A DNA stretch of 64,000 nucleotides from Paracoccus sediminicola (GCF_027912835.1 NZ_CP115768.1:1054001-1118000), one strand, 5' to 3'. Positions 1-7,713 are shown, counted from the stretch's first letter. Notes: generated from the letters alone by a model not told the origin. Numbers and translations: made by a program.

Positions 1-75
1 GCGATCGAGGCCGAAGGCGCGCATTATCTCGGCTGGACCAAGAACGTCAAACGGGCGCTCGGCGTCGAGACGTGA
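1..75 (+). CDS. C-terminal end of an unidentified protein (partial)
   Basis: The first 24 codons of the window are open and end at TGA 73-75, so this is the tail of a gene that starts to the left. The visible peptide ends in ALGVET. I do not recognise the family from so short a stretch. Its stop codon abuts the stop codon of the converging thioredoxin-like gene, with no base between them, so the two genes are packed tail to tail. Confidence 0.6.
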   Translation, partial: AIEAEGAHYLGWTKNVKRALGVET

Positions 76-630
76 TCAGCTTTTCCACTTGATCGAACAG
101 CCCATTGAGGGCGTTTGTTCACGTGGTCCTTCGCCGGTTTCCGCGATCTGCACCATCGCCTCGAACAATTCGCGCCTTGCATCGGCGGGACCGGCCTGGC
201 GGGTGGAACTGTCCAGCCGGCCGCGATACTGAAGCGCTCCGTCGGCATTATAGCCGAAGAAATCCGGTGTGCATTCGGCGCCAAAGGCCTTGGCCACGTC
301 CTGCGTCTCGTCATAGAGGTAAGGAAAGGTAAATCCGTGCCGCTTTGCCTCGGTTCGCATATGGTCGGGCGCGTCCTGCGGATAGGCGGCAGCGTCATTG
401 GCCGAGATCGCGACAACGCCGATCCCGTGCTGATCCTGAAGCGCGGCGGCATCGCGAACGATCCGGTCGATAATGCTTTGCACATAGGGGCAATGATTGC
501 AGATGAACATCACCAGCGTCCCGTTGCGCCCGCGCAGATCCTCGCTGCTGTGAAGCGTGCCATCGGGATCGGGCAAAATGAAGGACGGCATTGCGGCGCC
601 GAAATCGCATACGGGTGGAGAGACAGCCAT
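76..630 (-). CDS. thioredoxin-family protein (AhpC/TSA-Redoxin type)
   Basis: A 184-residue soluble protein of the thioredoxin fold. The redox motif CNHC sits at residues 44-47 after a hydrophobic strand, as in AhpC/TSA-like thioredoxins; this family often has CNHCP followed by V and is annotated as thioredoxin family protein. No signal peptide is visible, so it is probably cytoplasmic, with a disulfide reductase or peroxidase role whose substrate is unknown. A consensus-like TATAAT lies on this strand at 742-747, about 112 bp upstream of the start, and could be its promoter. Family assignment is firm; substrate is not. Confidence 0.85.
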   Translation of the reverse strand: MAVSPPVCDFGAAMPSFILPDPDGTLHSSEDLRGRNGTLVMFICNHCPYVQSIIDRIVRDAAALQDQHGIGVVAISANDAAAYPQDAPDHMRTEAKRHGFTFPYLYDETQDVAKAFGAECTPDFFGYNADGALQYRGRLDSSTRQAGPADARRELFEAMVQIAETGEGPREQTPSMGCSIKWKS

Positions 631-697
631 AAGAACCTCAATTCATGAACGCTGGGGTAAATCTAGGAGTACCGGGCGAGAATGAAAGCATAGAAGC

Positions 698-764
698 GCC
701 TGTCAGCCCCTGCGGCATATCAAGTTAGTTACATAATACTGATTATAAACATTAGCTGACAGGC
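698..764. repeat. perfect 10-bp inverted repeat around an AT-rich core
   Basis: GCCTGTCAGC (698-707) is repeated in inverted orientation as GCTGACAGGC (755-764). The 47 bp between them are AT-rich, in contrast to the surrounding GC-rich DNA, and include TATAAT on the minus strand (742-747). It lies between the divergently oriented thioredoxin-like gene and bolA. It could be a regulator site pair, a hairpin, or the ends of a tiny relic element. Confidence 0.6.
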
Positions 765-855
765 TAGAACGCTGGAACCGAGGCTTCCGCAGCGCCCGCC
801 CTTGCGACCGCCCGACCCATCCCCTACATCATTGCAGAAAGCAAAGGATAGCTGC

Positions 856-1098
856 ATGGCCATTGAAGCTCACGAAATCGAAGCCCTGATCCGCGCCGCG
901 TTTCCCGATGCTCAGATCTCGGTGACTGACCTTGCCGGCGACGGCAACCACTATGCCGCCGAGGTTATCGATGACTCGTTTCGGGGCCAGAACCGCGTGC
1001 AGCAGCAGCGCGCGGTCTATGCCGCGCTGAACGGGAAAATGGATGGGCCCGACGGTCAACTTCACGCTTTGGCGCTGACCACGAAAGCCCCGGAATAA
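856..1098 (+). CDS. bolA: BolA family protein
   Basis: An 80-residue protein of the BolA/IbaG family, which partners with monothiol glutaredoxins to bind or transfer 2Fe-2S clusters in the cytoplasm. It has the usual BolA layout: an N-terminal helix, a central [11 protein letters not shown] strand-turn region and QQRAVYAAL near the C-terminus. The ATG at 856 is chosen over one at 802 because AAAGGA lies just upstream at 843-848 and the family starts here. The monothiol glutaredoxin gene follows 10 bp downstream, the standard functional pair, almost certainly co-transcribed. Confidence 0.9.
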   Translation: MAIEAHEIEALIRAAFPDAQISVTDLAGDGNHYAAEVIDDSFRGQNRVQQQRAVYAALNGKMDGPDGQLHALALTTKAPE

Positions 1099-1108
1099 GG
1101 ACGAAGAC

Positions 1109-1471
1109 ATGACGGATGCACGCACGCAGATCCAGCAGGCATTGGACGAAAACGATGTCGTGCTGTTCATGAAAGGCACCAAGGAAATGCCGCAATGCGG
1201 GTTTTCCAGCCGCGTGGCCGGGGTGCTGAACTATATGGGCGTCGCCTATCGCGATGTGAATGTGCTCGCCGATGAGGGTGTGCGCCAGGGGATCAAGGAT
1301 TATTCCGACTGGCCGACCATTCCGCAGCTTTACGTGAAGGGCGAGTTCATCGGCGGCTGCGACATCATCACCGAGATGACGCTCTCGGGTGAGCTCGATC
1401 AGCTGTTCGACCAGAAGGATGTCGGCTATAATAAGGAAGCCGCGGACAAGATACGTGAGGCAAACGCCTGA
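1109..1471 (+). CDS. grxD: monothiol glutaredoxin Grx4
   Basis: A 120-residue Grx4-type monothiol glutaredoxin. The signature CGFS is at residues 30-33, preceded by VVLFMKGT, and a later [17 protein letters not shown] block matches the glutathione and cluster-binding region of the family. It binds a bridging 2Fe-2S cluster with glutathione and hands it on together with BolA, whose gene is immediately upstream. An AAGGACG ribosome-binding site precedes the ATG. A strong hairpin terminator follows at 1505-1536, closing the two-gene operon. Confidence 0.95.
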   Translation: MTDARTQIQQALDENDVVLFMKGTKEMPQCGFSSRVAGVLNYMGVAYRDVNVLADEGVRQGIKDYSDWPTIPQLYVKGEFIGGCDIITEMTLSGELDQLFDQKDVGYNKEAADKIREANA

Positions 1472-1504
1472 TCTGAAAGGTGTTTTTTATCTTGATGAAT
1501 GTCT

Positions 1505-1536
1505 GAAAGCCCCGCCCCAGCGCGGGGCTTTCCTTT
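1505..1536 (+). terminator. rho-independent terminator after grxD
   Basis: An 11-bp perfect stem GAAAGCCCCGC / GCGGGGCTTTC with a 6-nt loop, followed by CTTTT. It ends the bolA-grxD unit ahead of the TRAP transporter gene. Confidence 0.8.
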
Positions 1537-1592
1537 TGACGCGCGGCGCAATCGCTCCTAACCTGTCGCGACAGAAAACTGGGAGGATAACA

Positions 1593-2549
1593 ATGACCAT
1601 CCGCAACCGTCTTGCCGCCGCCATGCTGGGGCTTTCGGCCGCTGCCATGCCGCTTAGCGCATCCGCCGCCGATTTCGTGAACATCCTGACCGGCGGCACC
1701 TCGGGCGTCTATTACCCGATGGGCGTGGCGCTGTCGAAGATCTATTCCGAAGCCATGCCCGACGCGCGCGTGCAGGTGCAATCGACCAAGGCGTCGGTCG
1801 AGAATCTGAACCTGCTCCAGCAGGGAAATGGCGAGATCGGCTTTTCGCTCGGCGACTCGGTCAAGCTGGCCGCCGAGGGCGACGCCGAAGCCGGCTTCCC
1901 TGCCCCGCTCGACAAGCTGCGCGGGATCGCCGCGATCTATCCGAACTATATCCAGATCGTCGCCAGCGAGGAATCCGGCATCACCACGCTGGAGGATCTG
2001 AAGGGCAAATCGGTTTCGGTCGGCGCGCCGAAATCCGGCACCGAGCTGAACGCCCGCAAGATCTTCGAGGCGGCCGGGATGAGCTATGACGATCTCGGCA
2101 AGGTCGAATATCTGCCCTTCGCGGAATCGGTCGAGCTGATGAAGAACCGCCAGCTTGATGCAACGCTGCAATCCGCGGGTCTGGGCGTCGCCTCGCTGAA
2201 GGATCTGTCTACCTCGATCCCGATCACCGTGGTGTCTGTCCCGGCCGAAGTGTCCGAGACGCTCGGCGCGCCCTACGAGGCGGGCGAGATCCCGGCCGGC
2301 ACCTATGAGGGCCAGGACGAGGCAGTGTCCACCGTGGCGATCCGCAACTATCTGGTCAGCTCGGACGCCGTCAGCGACGACGACGCCTATCTCCTGGCGA
2401 AGTCGATTTTCGACAATCTCGACGAGCTGCGCGCGGCGCATTCCGCCGCCGAGGCGATCGACGTGCAGCAGGCGCTGAACGGCATGCCGGTGCCCGTCCA
2501 TCCGGGCGCGCAGCGCTATTACGACGAGGTCGGCGTCAGCGCCGAATGA
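1593..2549 (+). CDS. TAXI family TRAP transporter solute-binding protein
   Basis: A 318-residue periplasmic binding protein. Residues 1-25 form a signal peptide ending in ASA. The mature start FVNILTGGTSGVYYPMG is the typical TAXI-family opening, and the NLNLLQQGNGEIGFSLGDSV block follows the usual pattern. It captures a ligand for the fused permease encoded next; TAXI ligands are poorly known, glutamate and other organic acids being precedents. The ATG at 1593 has GGAGG 6 bases upstream; the frame is open further upstream but no signal peptide would result. A terminator hairpin separates it from the permease gene. Confidence 0.92.
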   Translation: MTIRNRLAAAMLGLSAAAMPLSASAADFVNILTGGTSGVYYPMGVALSKIYSEAMPDARVQVQSTKASVENLNLLQQGNGEIGFSLGDSVKLAAEGDAEAGFPAPLDKLRGIAAIYPNYIQIVASEESGITTLEDLKGKSVSVGAPKSGTELNARKIFEAAGMSYDDLGKVEYLPFAESVELMKNRQLDATLQSAGLGVASLKDLSTSIPITVVSVPAEVSETLGAPYEAGEIPAGTYEGQDEAVSTVAIRNYLVSSDAVSDDDAYLLAKSIFDNLDELRAAHSAAEAIDVQQALNGMPVPVHPGAQRYYDEVGVSAE

Positions 2550-2557
2550 TGCTATCG

Positions 2558-2592
2558 GGGCCGGGGCGCAGATGCCCCGGCCCGCTTTTTTT
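2558..2592 (+). terminator. strong hairpin terminator/attenuator between TAXI binding protein and permease
   Basis: A perfect 10-bp stem GGGCCGGGGC / GCCCCGGCCC with a 6-nt loop is followed by GC and seven T residues (2586-2592). It lies inside the transporter operon. It probably lets the abundant binding protein be made in excess over the membrane subunit. The ATG at 2572 lies within this hairpin, an argument against using it as the permease start. Confidence 0.85.
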
Positions 2593-2610
2593 CGGCCCGA
2601 AAGTCCTCCA

Positions 2611-4698
2611 ATGACAGATACGCAGCCGCGCCCCGCCGATCCTGAACTGGGGCTGCACGACCCGCTTGCCGAAAGCTTTCCGCAGACGCTCGAAGGCCGG
2701 ATCCTGTTCTGGATCGCGGTGCTGTTCTCGCTCTATCAGATCACCACGGCGGCGCATCTGCTGAATCTCAACAGCCAGATCCAGCGCGCCTGGCATCTGG
2801 GCTTTCTGCTGCTTTTGGGATTTCCGCTGTTGACGCTGCTGCGCGGCCGCTCGCTGCCCTGGCGCGGTCTGGCCTGGGCCATGGCTCTGATCGGGGTCGG
2901 GATCGCGCTCTATCAGCACGTGAATTATGTGCCGCTGATGCTGCGCGCCGGAGATATCAACACGTTGGACACGGTGATCGGCATCGCGACGCTGATTGCG
3001 GTCTTCGGCGCGGCCTGGGTGGTGATGGGCCCGGCCCTGCCCATCGTGGCCGGGCTGTTCCTGATCTATGCGCTGTTCGGGCAGTATTTTCCGGGCGCGC
3101 TTCAGACGCGGGGCTATTCGCTGCACCAGGTGGTCGAACAAATGTCCTTCGGGACCGAGGGCATCTATGGCACGCCGCTCTATGTCAGCGCGACCTATAT
3201 CTTCCTGTTCATCCTGTTTGGCTCATTTCTTGAAAAAGCCGGGATGATCAAGCTGTTCACCGACGTATCTCTGGGCATGGTGGGGCATCGCATGGGCGGT
3301 GCGGCGAAGGTCTCGGTGGTGTCCTCGGGTCTGATGGGCACGATTTCCGGCTCGGGCGTCGCCAATGTCGTGACCACGGGGCAGTTCACCATCCCGCTGA
3401 TGAAAAGCTTCGGCTATCGCGCGGCCTTCGCGGGGGGCGTGGAATCGACCTCCTCGATGGGCGGGCAGATCATGCCGCCGGTGATGGGCGCGGTCGCCTT
3501 CATCATGGCCGAGACGCTTGGCGTGGCCTATATCGAGGTGGTTCGCGCGGCGATCACCCCGGCAATGCTCTATTTTGCCTCGGCCTTCTGGATGGTCCAT
3601 CTCGAGGCCGGGCGGCGGTCGCTCAGCGGTATGAGGAAAGAGGAGCTGCCCTCGGCACGCCGCGCATTGCGAGAGGGCTGGTATCTGATCCTGCCACTCG
3701 CCGTGCTGGTGTTCCTGCTGTTTTCCGGATTTACCCCGCTTTTCGCCGGCGCTGTCGGGCTAGCGCTGACGGTGATGCTGATCCTCGGCGCCTCGCTGAT
3801 GCTGGGGCTGCCCTCGCTGGTGATCCGGTCGATATTCTGGATCGGGCTGGCGCTGATCGTGGGCTTTATCCTGCGCGAGCGGCAGGAGGCGCTGCTCTGG
3901 TATCTGGTGCTGGCGCTCATCGTCATCAGCGCCGTCACGAAGGGCGGGCGCGAAACCGTCTGGCAAGTCATCGAAAGCCTCGCCGAAGGCGCCAAGACCG
4001 CCCTGCCCGTCGGCGTTGCCTGCGCGCTTGTCGGGGTCATCATCGGCACCATGACCCTGACCGGGGCCGCAAACACATTCGGGATCTTCATCGTCGGCGT
4101 CGGAGAAAGCTCGCTGCTTCTGTCCCTGGTGCTGACCATGCTGACCTGCATCGTGCTGGGGATGGGGATTCCCACAATCCCGAATTACATCATCACCTCT
4201 TCCATCGCGGCGCCCGCGTTGCTGGAACTTGGTGTGCCGCTGATCGTCAGCCATATGTTCGTCTTCTATTTCGGCATTCTCGCCGATCTGACCCCGCCCG
4301 TGGCGCTTGCCTGCTTCGCGGCCGCACCCATCGCCAAGGAATCCGGCTTCAAGATCAGTCTCGAAGCGATCAAGGTTTCGGCTGCGGGCTTCGTGATCCC
4401 CTATATGGCCGTGTTCACGCCAGCGCTCATGTTGCAGGCGGGCGGGCCTCTTGCGGATGCGGTAGGCTTCCCGCTTGCGGTCGCTTATATCGTCTTGAAA
4501 TGCGCGCTGGCCATCGGCCTGTGGGGCGCGACTGTGATTGGCTGGCTGGGACACAGGCTGGCGCTGTGGCAACGCGGGCTGACCGCCGCTGCCGCCTTCA
4601 CGCTGATTGCCGCCCTGCCCCTGACCGATGAAATCGGGTTTGCGCTGGCGGCGCTGTTCGCCGCAAGCTGGTGGTTCGCACGAAAGAGACACGCATGA
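2611..4698 (+). CDS. TRAP transporter fused permease (4TM/12TM), TAXI type
   Basis: A 695-residue polytopic inner-membrane protein of the fused DctQM family. It has a hydrophobic N-terminal small-subunit-like part, a TAAHLLNLNSQIQRAWHLGF block early, and a large-subunit-like core containing GTISGSGVANVVTTGQFTIP and STSSMGGQIMPPVMGAVAFI, both diagnostic of TRAP fused permeases. It couples ligand import to an ion gradient, working with the upstream TAXI binding protein. The start at 2611 is preferred to 2572, which lies in the terminator stem. Its stop overlaps the next start by 4 bp. Confidence 0.93.
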   Translation: MTDTQPRPADPELGLHDPLAESFPQTLEGRILFWIAVLFSLYQITTAAHLLNLNSQIQRAWHLGFLLLLGFPLLTLLRGRSLPWRGLAWAMALIGVGIALYQHVNYVPLMLRAGDINTLDTVIGIATLIAVFGAAWVVMGPALPIVAGLFLIYALFGQYFPGALQTRGYSLHQVVEQMSFGTEGIYGTPLYVSATYIFLFILFGSFLEKAGMIKLFTDVSLGMVGHRMGGAAKVSVVSSGLMGTISGSGVANVVTTGQFTIPLMKSFGYRAAFAGGVESTSSMGGQIMPPVMGAVAFIMAETLGVAYIEVVRAAITPAMLYFASAFWMVHLEAGRRSLSGMRKEELPSARRALREGWYLILPLAVLVFLLFSGFTPLFAGAVGLALTVMLILGASLMLGLPSLVIRSIFWIGLALIVGFILRERQEALLWYLVLALIVISAVTKGGRETVWQVIESLAEGAKTALPVGVACALVGVIIGTMTLTGAANTFGIFIVGVGESSLLLSLVLTMLTCIVLGMGIPTIPNYIITSSIAAPALLELGVPLIVSHMFVFYFGILADLTPPVALACFAAAPIAKESGFKISLEAIKVSAAGFVIPYMAVFTPALMLQAGGPLADAVGFPLAVAYIVLKCALAIGLWGATVIGWLGHRLALWQRGLTAAAAFTLIAALPLTDEIGFALAALFAASWWFARKRHA

Positions 4699-5060
4699 GC
4701 AGTTGCCTGATGATCGGAGCCGTGGCGCTCGCCCTGTCCGGCGACCGTTTCACGCTGGAATGGACCCATTCGGTTGAAAAGATCGAGTGGCGCGAGGAAT
4801 GGATCGTCAACCGGCGCGGATTGCGGTTGCTGAAGGCGTGGGTCAAAGGCTCTGGCGCGGGAATGGAGCCGGGCCCGAATGCCGTCCGCGATGGCGACTG
4901 GTGGGTCTGGCGTCCGAACCTGCCGCCGCAGCCTGAGCTTGTGCTGGCCGCTTCAGGGGCGACGCCCTCGGCCTGGCTGCTCTGCGACGGCGATGACTGC
5001 CGCGAGATCGGCGCAGAGCCGGGCGAGGCCATTACATTACGCCCCTGCCCGGAATCCTGA
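4695..5060 (+). CDS. DUF1850 domain-containing protein, TAXI-TRAP accessory
   Basis: A 121-residue protein of the DUF1850 family. The block WTHSVEKIEWREEW (about residues 21-34) is the family hallmark, and a short hydrophobic N-terminus is visible. DUF1850 genes are characteristically attached to TAXI-type fused permeases, as here, where ATGA overlaps the permease stop, so it is presumably an accessory of this transporter. Its biochemical role is not known. A strong bidirectional terminator follows 20 bp downstream. Confidence 0.85.
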   Translation: MSSCLMIGAVALALSGDRFTLEWTHSVEKIEWREEWIVNRRGLRLLKAWVKGSGAGMEPGPNAVRDGDWWVWRPNLPPQPELVLAASGATPSAWLLCDGDDCREIGAEPGEAITLRPCPES

Positions 5061-5077
5061 ATATGCGCGATGGCGAC

Positions 5078-5107
5078 AAAAAACCCGCCCGAGAGGGCGG
5101 GTTTTGT
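5078..5107. terminator. bidirectional terminator
   Basis: AAAACCCGCCC (5080-5090) and GGGCGGGTTTT (5095-5105) form an 11-bp stem with a GAGA loop, flanked by A and T tracts on both sides. It can serve both the rightward TAXI operon and the leftward holin-like gene that converge here. Confidence 0.88.
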
Positions 5108-5134
5108 CTGTTGATGCCGGCGTAACGAACCCTG

Positions 5135-5896
5135 TCACGCACCCGAATACCAATCCGCTTCCTCGCCCGTCGAACGCCTCTGATCGCGCGAACGGGCCGC
5201 AGCGAAGGCTTCCTCTGCGTAGAGGTCGTCGTAATACGGGTCGTCATCGCCGTAGTAAGGATCATAATAGGGATCGTAATCGTCCCGCCTGCCCTTCAAC
5301 GATCTGGCGATGGCCAGACCCACGGCAAAGGCACTGACCAAACCGACGCCCGGCCGGGCACGGGTATCCATCGCGCGGTCGAAGCTGTCCTTCGCCTCTT
5401 CGAGGCCGTCCTCGGCCTTGCGCTTTACCTCGCTGAGCGTCTCGCTCAGATCGGCACCCGCATCCTGCGCATGCTCACCGGCCTTGCCGACCAGGCTGCG
5501 GGCCTTGCCCTCGGCCCGGCCGAACAGCGAGGCGACGCGCGCCTGAGCGCTGCTCATGGTTTCCTCGGCCTTGCCCTTCGCCTTGTCGAGCGCCGTGTCG
5601 GTGGCAAGGCTCAGCCGCGCCTCGACCTCGCTCTTCAGCTCATCCGTCGTCGGCATCCGGTGACGTTCTGCGTTGGAAACCGCCAGCATGATGATCGCGA
5701 TCAGCAGAAAGCCGCCCCCGATGATGAGCGAGGCATAGGTCGGGCCCAGCTCCAGCCGCCAGGCGAGAAAGCTCCACAGCGCGGATAGCAGAAAGCCGAG
5801 CGCAATCAGCCCCACGACGCCCGCACCGAGCTTCAGCCCGGTGCGGCGCGCCTTGTCGCCAAGCGCCAGTTGCAGCTTGTTGGCGTAATCGAACAT
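5135..5896 (-). CDS. phage-holin-like / actinobacterial holin-X-type membrane protein with acidic-tyrosine tail
   Basis: A 253-residue protein. Residues 20-75 contain two membrane helices typical of the holin-X/YqjE-like family. They are followed by a long Ala/Lys/Glu-rich amphipathic region (about 90-170), a short hydrophobic GVGLVSAFAVGLAIA segment, and a C-terminal tail rich in Asp and Tyr (DDYDPYYDPYYGDDD). The middle section resembles stress-type helical repeats. It starts 4 bp after the DUF883 stop, so the two are one operon, like the elaB/yqjD-yqjE arrangement in other proteobacteria. A real phage holin function is unlikely. Confidence 0.7.
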   Translation of the reverse strand: MFDYANKLQLALGDKARRTGLKLGAGVVGLIALGFLLSALWSFLAWRLELGPTYASLIIGGGFLLIAIIMLAVSNAERHRMPTTDELKSEVEARLSLATDTALDKAKGKAEETMSSAQARVASLFGRAEGKARSLVGKAGEHAQDAGADLSETLSEVKRKAEDGLEEAKDSFDRAMDTRARPGVGLVSAFAVGLAIARSLKGRRDDYDPYYDPYYGDDDPYYDDLYAEEAFAAARSRDQRRSTGEEADWYSGA

Positions 5897-5900
5897 CTGA

Positions 5901-6296
5901 TCAGCGACGTGCGATCATCAGCCCGACGAGGAAGCCGACACCCGCCGCGATGCCAAGCGACTGCGCCGGGTTGCGGCGCACCATCGCCGAAACCTCGTCG
6001 TAATATTCCTCGGCATATTCAGCGACTTCACCAGCGCGGCGCTCGCCTTCGCGATACAGGCGGCGGGCCTCGTCGCGGGCGACCTCGGCATATTCACGCC
6101 CCATCTCGCGCGCGTTCTCGGCATATTCGCCGGCGCGACCGCGTGCGTTGCGGGCAACCTGCTGCGCGCGCTCCGACAGCTCTTCGCCATGCAGGCGCGC
6201 GGTTTCGGCAACGCCCTTCGCTTCATTGGAAATGTCGCGTGCGGCGACCTTGGCATCGTCTTTCAGATCGCGTGCGGTATACTCATTCTCGGCCAT
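5901..6296 (-). CDS. DUF883 (ElaB/YqjD-type) membrane-anchored protein
   Basis: A 131-residue protein made of a long charged helix with repeated Glu/Arg/Ala (residues 10-105). One C-terminal membrane anchor, SLGIAAGVGFLVGLMIARR, follows a conserved RRNPAQ motif. This is the ElaB/YqjD layout; in Escherichia coli these are stationary-phase inner-membrane proteins that bind ribosomes. The ATG at 6296 is preferred over 6314 because AGGAG precedes it. It is the first gene of a two-gene unit with the holin-like gene. Confidence 0.8.
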   Translation of the reverse strand: MAENEYTARDLKDDAKVAARDISNEAKGVAETARLHGEELSERAQQVARNARGRAGEYAENAREMGREYAEVARDEARRLYREGERRAGEVAEYAEEYYDEVSAMVRRNPAQSLGIAAGVGFLVGLMIARR

Positions 6297-6442
6297 CTCG
6301 GCTCTCCTGTGCAATCAATGCGTTCCCGGATGAAACGCAGATCGCCCCGGCCTCGTTCCTCAAAAACTGCTGTTTATTAACCCGCTGCGCCGAACGGGGC
6401 GGTCCCGCCTCTGGCAATGCGTCAGATCGGAATCGGGGAAAG

Positions 6443-6519
6443 TGGTACCGCCTCCCCGGCTTGAACGGGGGACCTCTGGATCCACAATCCAGCGCTCTAA
6501 CCAACTGAGCTAAGGCGGC
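6443..6519 (-). tRNA. tRNA-His (GTG)
   Basis: A 77-nt cloverleaf with encoded CCA. The anticodon stem CTGGA/TCCAG encloses loop TTGTGGA, giving anticodon GTG; the T arm is CCCCG TTCAAGC CGGGG and the D arm GCTC...GAGC. The acceptor stem pairs residues 1-7 with 66-72 (G1-U72 wobble), the discriminator is A73, and the base before position 1 is T rather than G. Lacking a G-1 and having A73 is the known alphaproteobacterial exception among tRNA-His genes. Confidence 0.95.
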
Positions 6520-6615
6520 ACGGTCCGCGTCGTTTAGCGCCACGCGGGGCAGGATGCAAGGCCGGACTTGCCGCAAAATCGCAGCCGGGATAGGAGAGGA
6601 AAAAAGGAAAGCGTC

Positions 6616-6828
6616 ATGGGCATCAACAGCGAAAGCGATATCGCCGCGAATCTGCAGATCGGTCCGACCGATCAGGGCATGGTGCGGATTTATGTCGAGG
6701 GCGACGGCGTCGATCTGCCGCTGGATTTCGACCCGGACGAGGCGACCGAGATTGCCGAAGAACTCATGGCCGCGGTCGAGGTTGCGCGTGGCATGGGCAC
6801 GGGAAAGAAGGGCAAGAAGCGACGCTGA
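6616..6828 (+). CDS. DUF6324 family protein
   Basis: A 70-residue soluble protein that I recognise as the small Rhodobacteraceae family DUF6324. It starts MGINSESDIAANLQIGPTD, has an acidic middle (DFDPDEATEIAEEL) and ends in a lysine-arginine tail. AAAGGAAA lies 8 bases before the ATG at 6616. The function is unknown. It sits between tRNA-His and the converging mmcB gene. Confidence 0.75.
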   Translation: MGINSESDIAANLQIGPTDQGMVRIYVEGDGVDLPLDFDPDEATEIAEELMAAVEVARGMGTGKKGKKRR

Positions 6829-6855
6829 CCCCGGGCCAAGGCGTCCGATGCGGCA

Positions 6856-7344
6856 CTAAATCTCCCCTGCCCCGAACCCGGCGCCGACCGGATCATGCAG
6901 CGCCTGAAGCCGGATCGAGGCGATCCGCGCAATGTCCCGTGTCAGCCGGCTGCGCCGCGCCGCGGCCATCTTGCTCAGCGGTGCGTCGCGCAATATCTCG
7001 GCCCCGAACGCGTCGGCGCGGATCAGCCCGGTATCATCCGGCAAAAGATCCTGCGGGAATTCGCCATCGACCGCCCAGAAAAAGCGATCGCTCCACTCCA
7101 GATAATTCTGCCATTTCCGGTCGCCGGTGAAATCGGCTCGGCTGCTTTTGCATTCGACGATCCAGATCTCTCCCTGCGGCGAGATCGAGATCGCGTCCAC
7201 CCGCAGCCCCCGCTTGGGGACGAATTCGCACAGCACAGCGTGATCGAAGCTGCGCAGCATCCGCGCCACGCCGCGCGCCAGCCGGAATCCCGGCTGGCCG
7301 GGCAGGCTGGGATCTTCTGTCGTGCTGGCGGCGCTGAGGGACAT
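6856..7344 (-). CDS. mmcB: MmcB family DNA repair protein
   Basis: A 162-residue protein of the MmcB family. Family features seen are RLARGVARMLRSFDHAVLCEF near residue 20-40, and RVDAISISPQGEIWIVECKSS around 48-68, where the D...E-K pattern resembles a PD-(D/E)XK nuclease core. In Caulobacter MmcB takes part in DNA-damage-related processes. It converges on the DUF6324 gene with a 27-bp gap. Assignment of the family is strong; nuclease activity is inferred. Confidence 0.85.
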   Translation of the reverse strand: MSLSAASTTEDPSLPGQPGFRLARGVARMLRSFDHAVLCEFVPKRGLRVDAISISPQGEIWIVECKSSRADFTGDRKWQNYLEWSDRFFWAVDGEFPQDLLPDDTGLIRADAFGAEILRDAPLSKMAAARRSRLTRDIARIASIRLQALHDPVGAGFGAGEI

Positions 7345-7483
7345 GCGGACAACATGAACACATCGGGAACAGATTGCAAGCAGCCGGGACGGATCGGCCC
7401 CTTGAAAGCGCCCCCTGCCCCGCTTATCTCTTGCCTCCGGCGAGTTTCTGCTCTTCGCGTGAGGGCCATTTTTTCCACTGGCC

Positions 7484-7489
7484 TATAAT
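7484..7489 (+). promoter_or_regulatory. consensus -10 box TATAAT
   Basis: An exact TATAAT 7-8 bp before the proposed 5' end of the small RNA. No good -35 hexamer is seen at 16-18 bp, but perfect -10 boxes are rare in DNA this GC-rich. Confidence 0.5.
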
Positions 7490-7496
7490 TTCTCGA

Positions 7497-7629
7497 TGGG
7501 AGCTGGCTCTGTCATGGCCCTGGTCATGTTACCCGGCGCCCACCTGGTACTCCAGGCTTTCGGGAAAACCTGCGCGCCCACGGTCGCTGCGGTTCTCGCC
7601 ACAGGCCGTCCCCTCGGGGGCGGCTTTTT
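7497..7629 (+). ncRNA. candidate structured small RNA (possibly 6S-like)
   Basis: About 133 nt between an exact TATAAT and a hairpin-plus-T5 terminator. Foldable parts are an apical hairpin CCTGG-TACT-CCAGG inside a CCCG/CGGG helix, and a closing helix in which TGGCTCTGT near the 5' end pairs with ACAGGCC near the 3' end. A closing stem, loose centre and apical stem of this size recall 6S RNA, but I cannot run a covariance search and cannot confirm the family. It could be an unrelated sRNA. Confidence 0.45.
7605..7629 (+). terminator. plus-strand terminator of the candidate sRNA
   Basis: GCCGTCCC pairs with GGGGCGGC (one G-T pair) around a CTCG-type loop and is followed by TTTTTC. No protein gene upstream on this strand needs it, which supports a transcript starting near 7497. 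Confidence 0.7.
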
Positions 7630-7656
7630 CTTTGCATCCATCGCGGATGCGCCACG

Positions 7657-7684
7657 GAAAAGGGGCGGTCCGAAGACCGCCCCT
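7657..7684 (-). terminator. terminator of the DUF481 outer-membrane protein gene
   Basis: On the minus strand a 10-bp perfect stem AGGGGCGGTC / GACCGCCCCT carries a TTCG tetraloop and is followed by a T run. It lies about 30 bp after the outer-membrane protein stop codon. Confidence 0.85.
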
Positions 7685-7713
7685 CCCGAGAGACTTAAGA
7701 TCCGAGGGATGGA

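Larger units (their letters stand above)
7345..7713. other. 369-bp gene-free region holding a candidate small RNA and two terminators
   Basis: No convincing protein gene lies between mmcB and the outer-membrane protein gene. The stretch contains a consensus -10 box, a structured 130-nt segment ending in a plus-strand hairpin plus T-run, and then a minus-strand terminator for the outer-membrane protein. A 93-codon plus-strand open frame (7496-7777) overlaps these but runs through both hairpins and lacks a ribosome-binding site. Confidence 0.6.
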
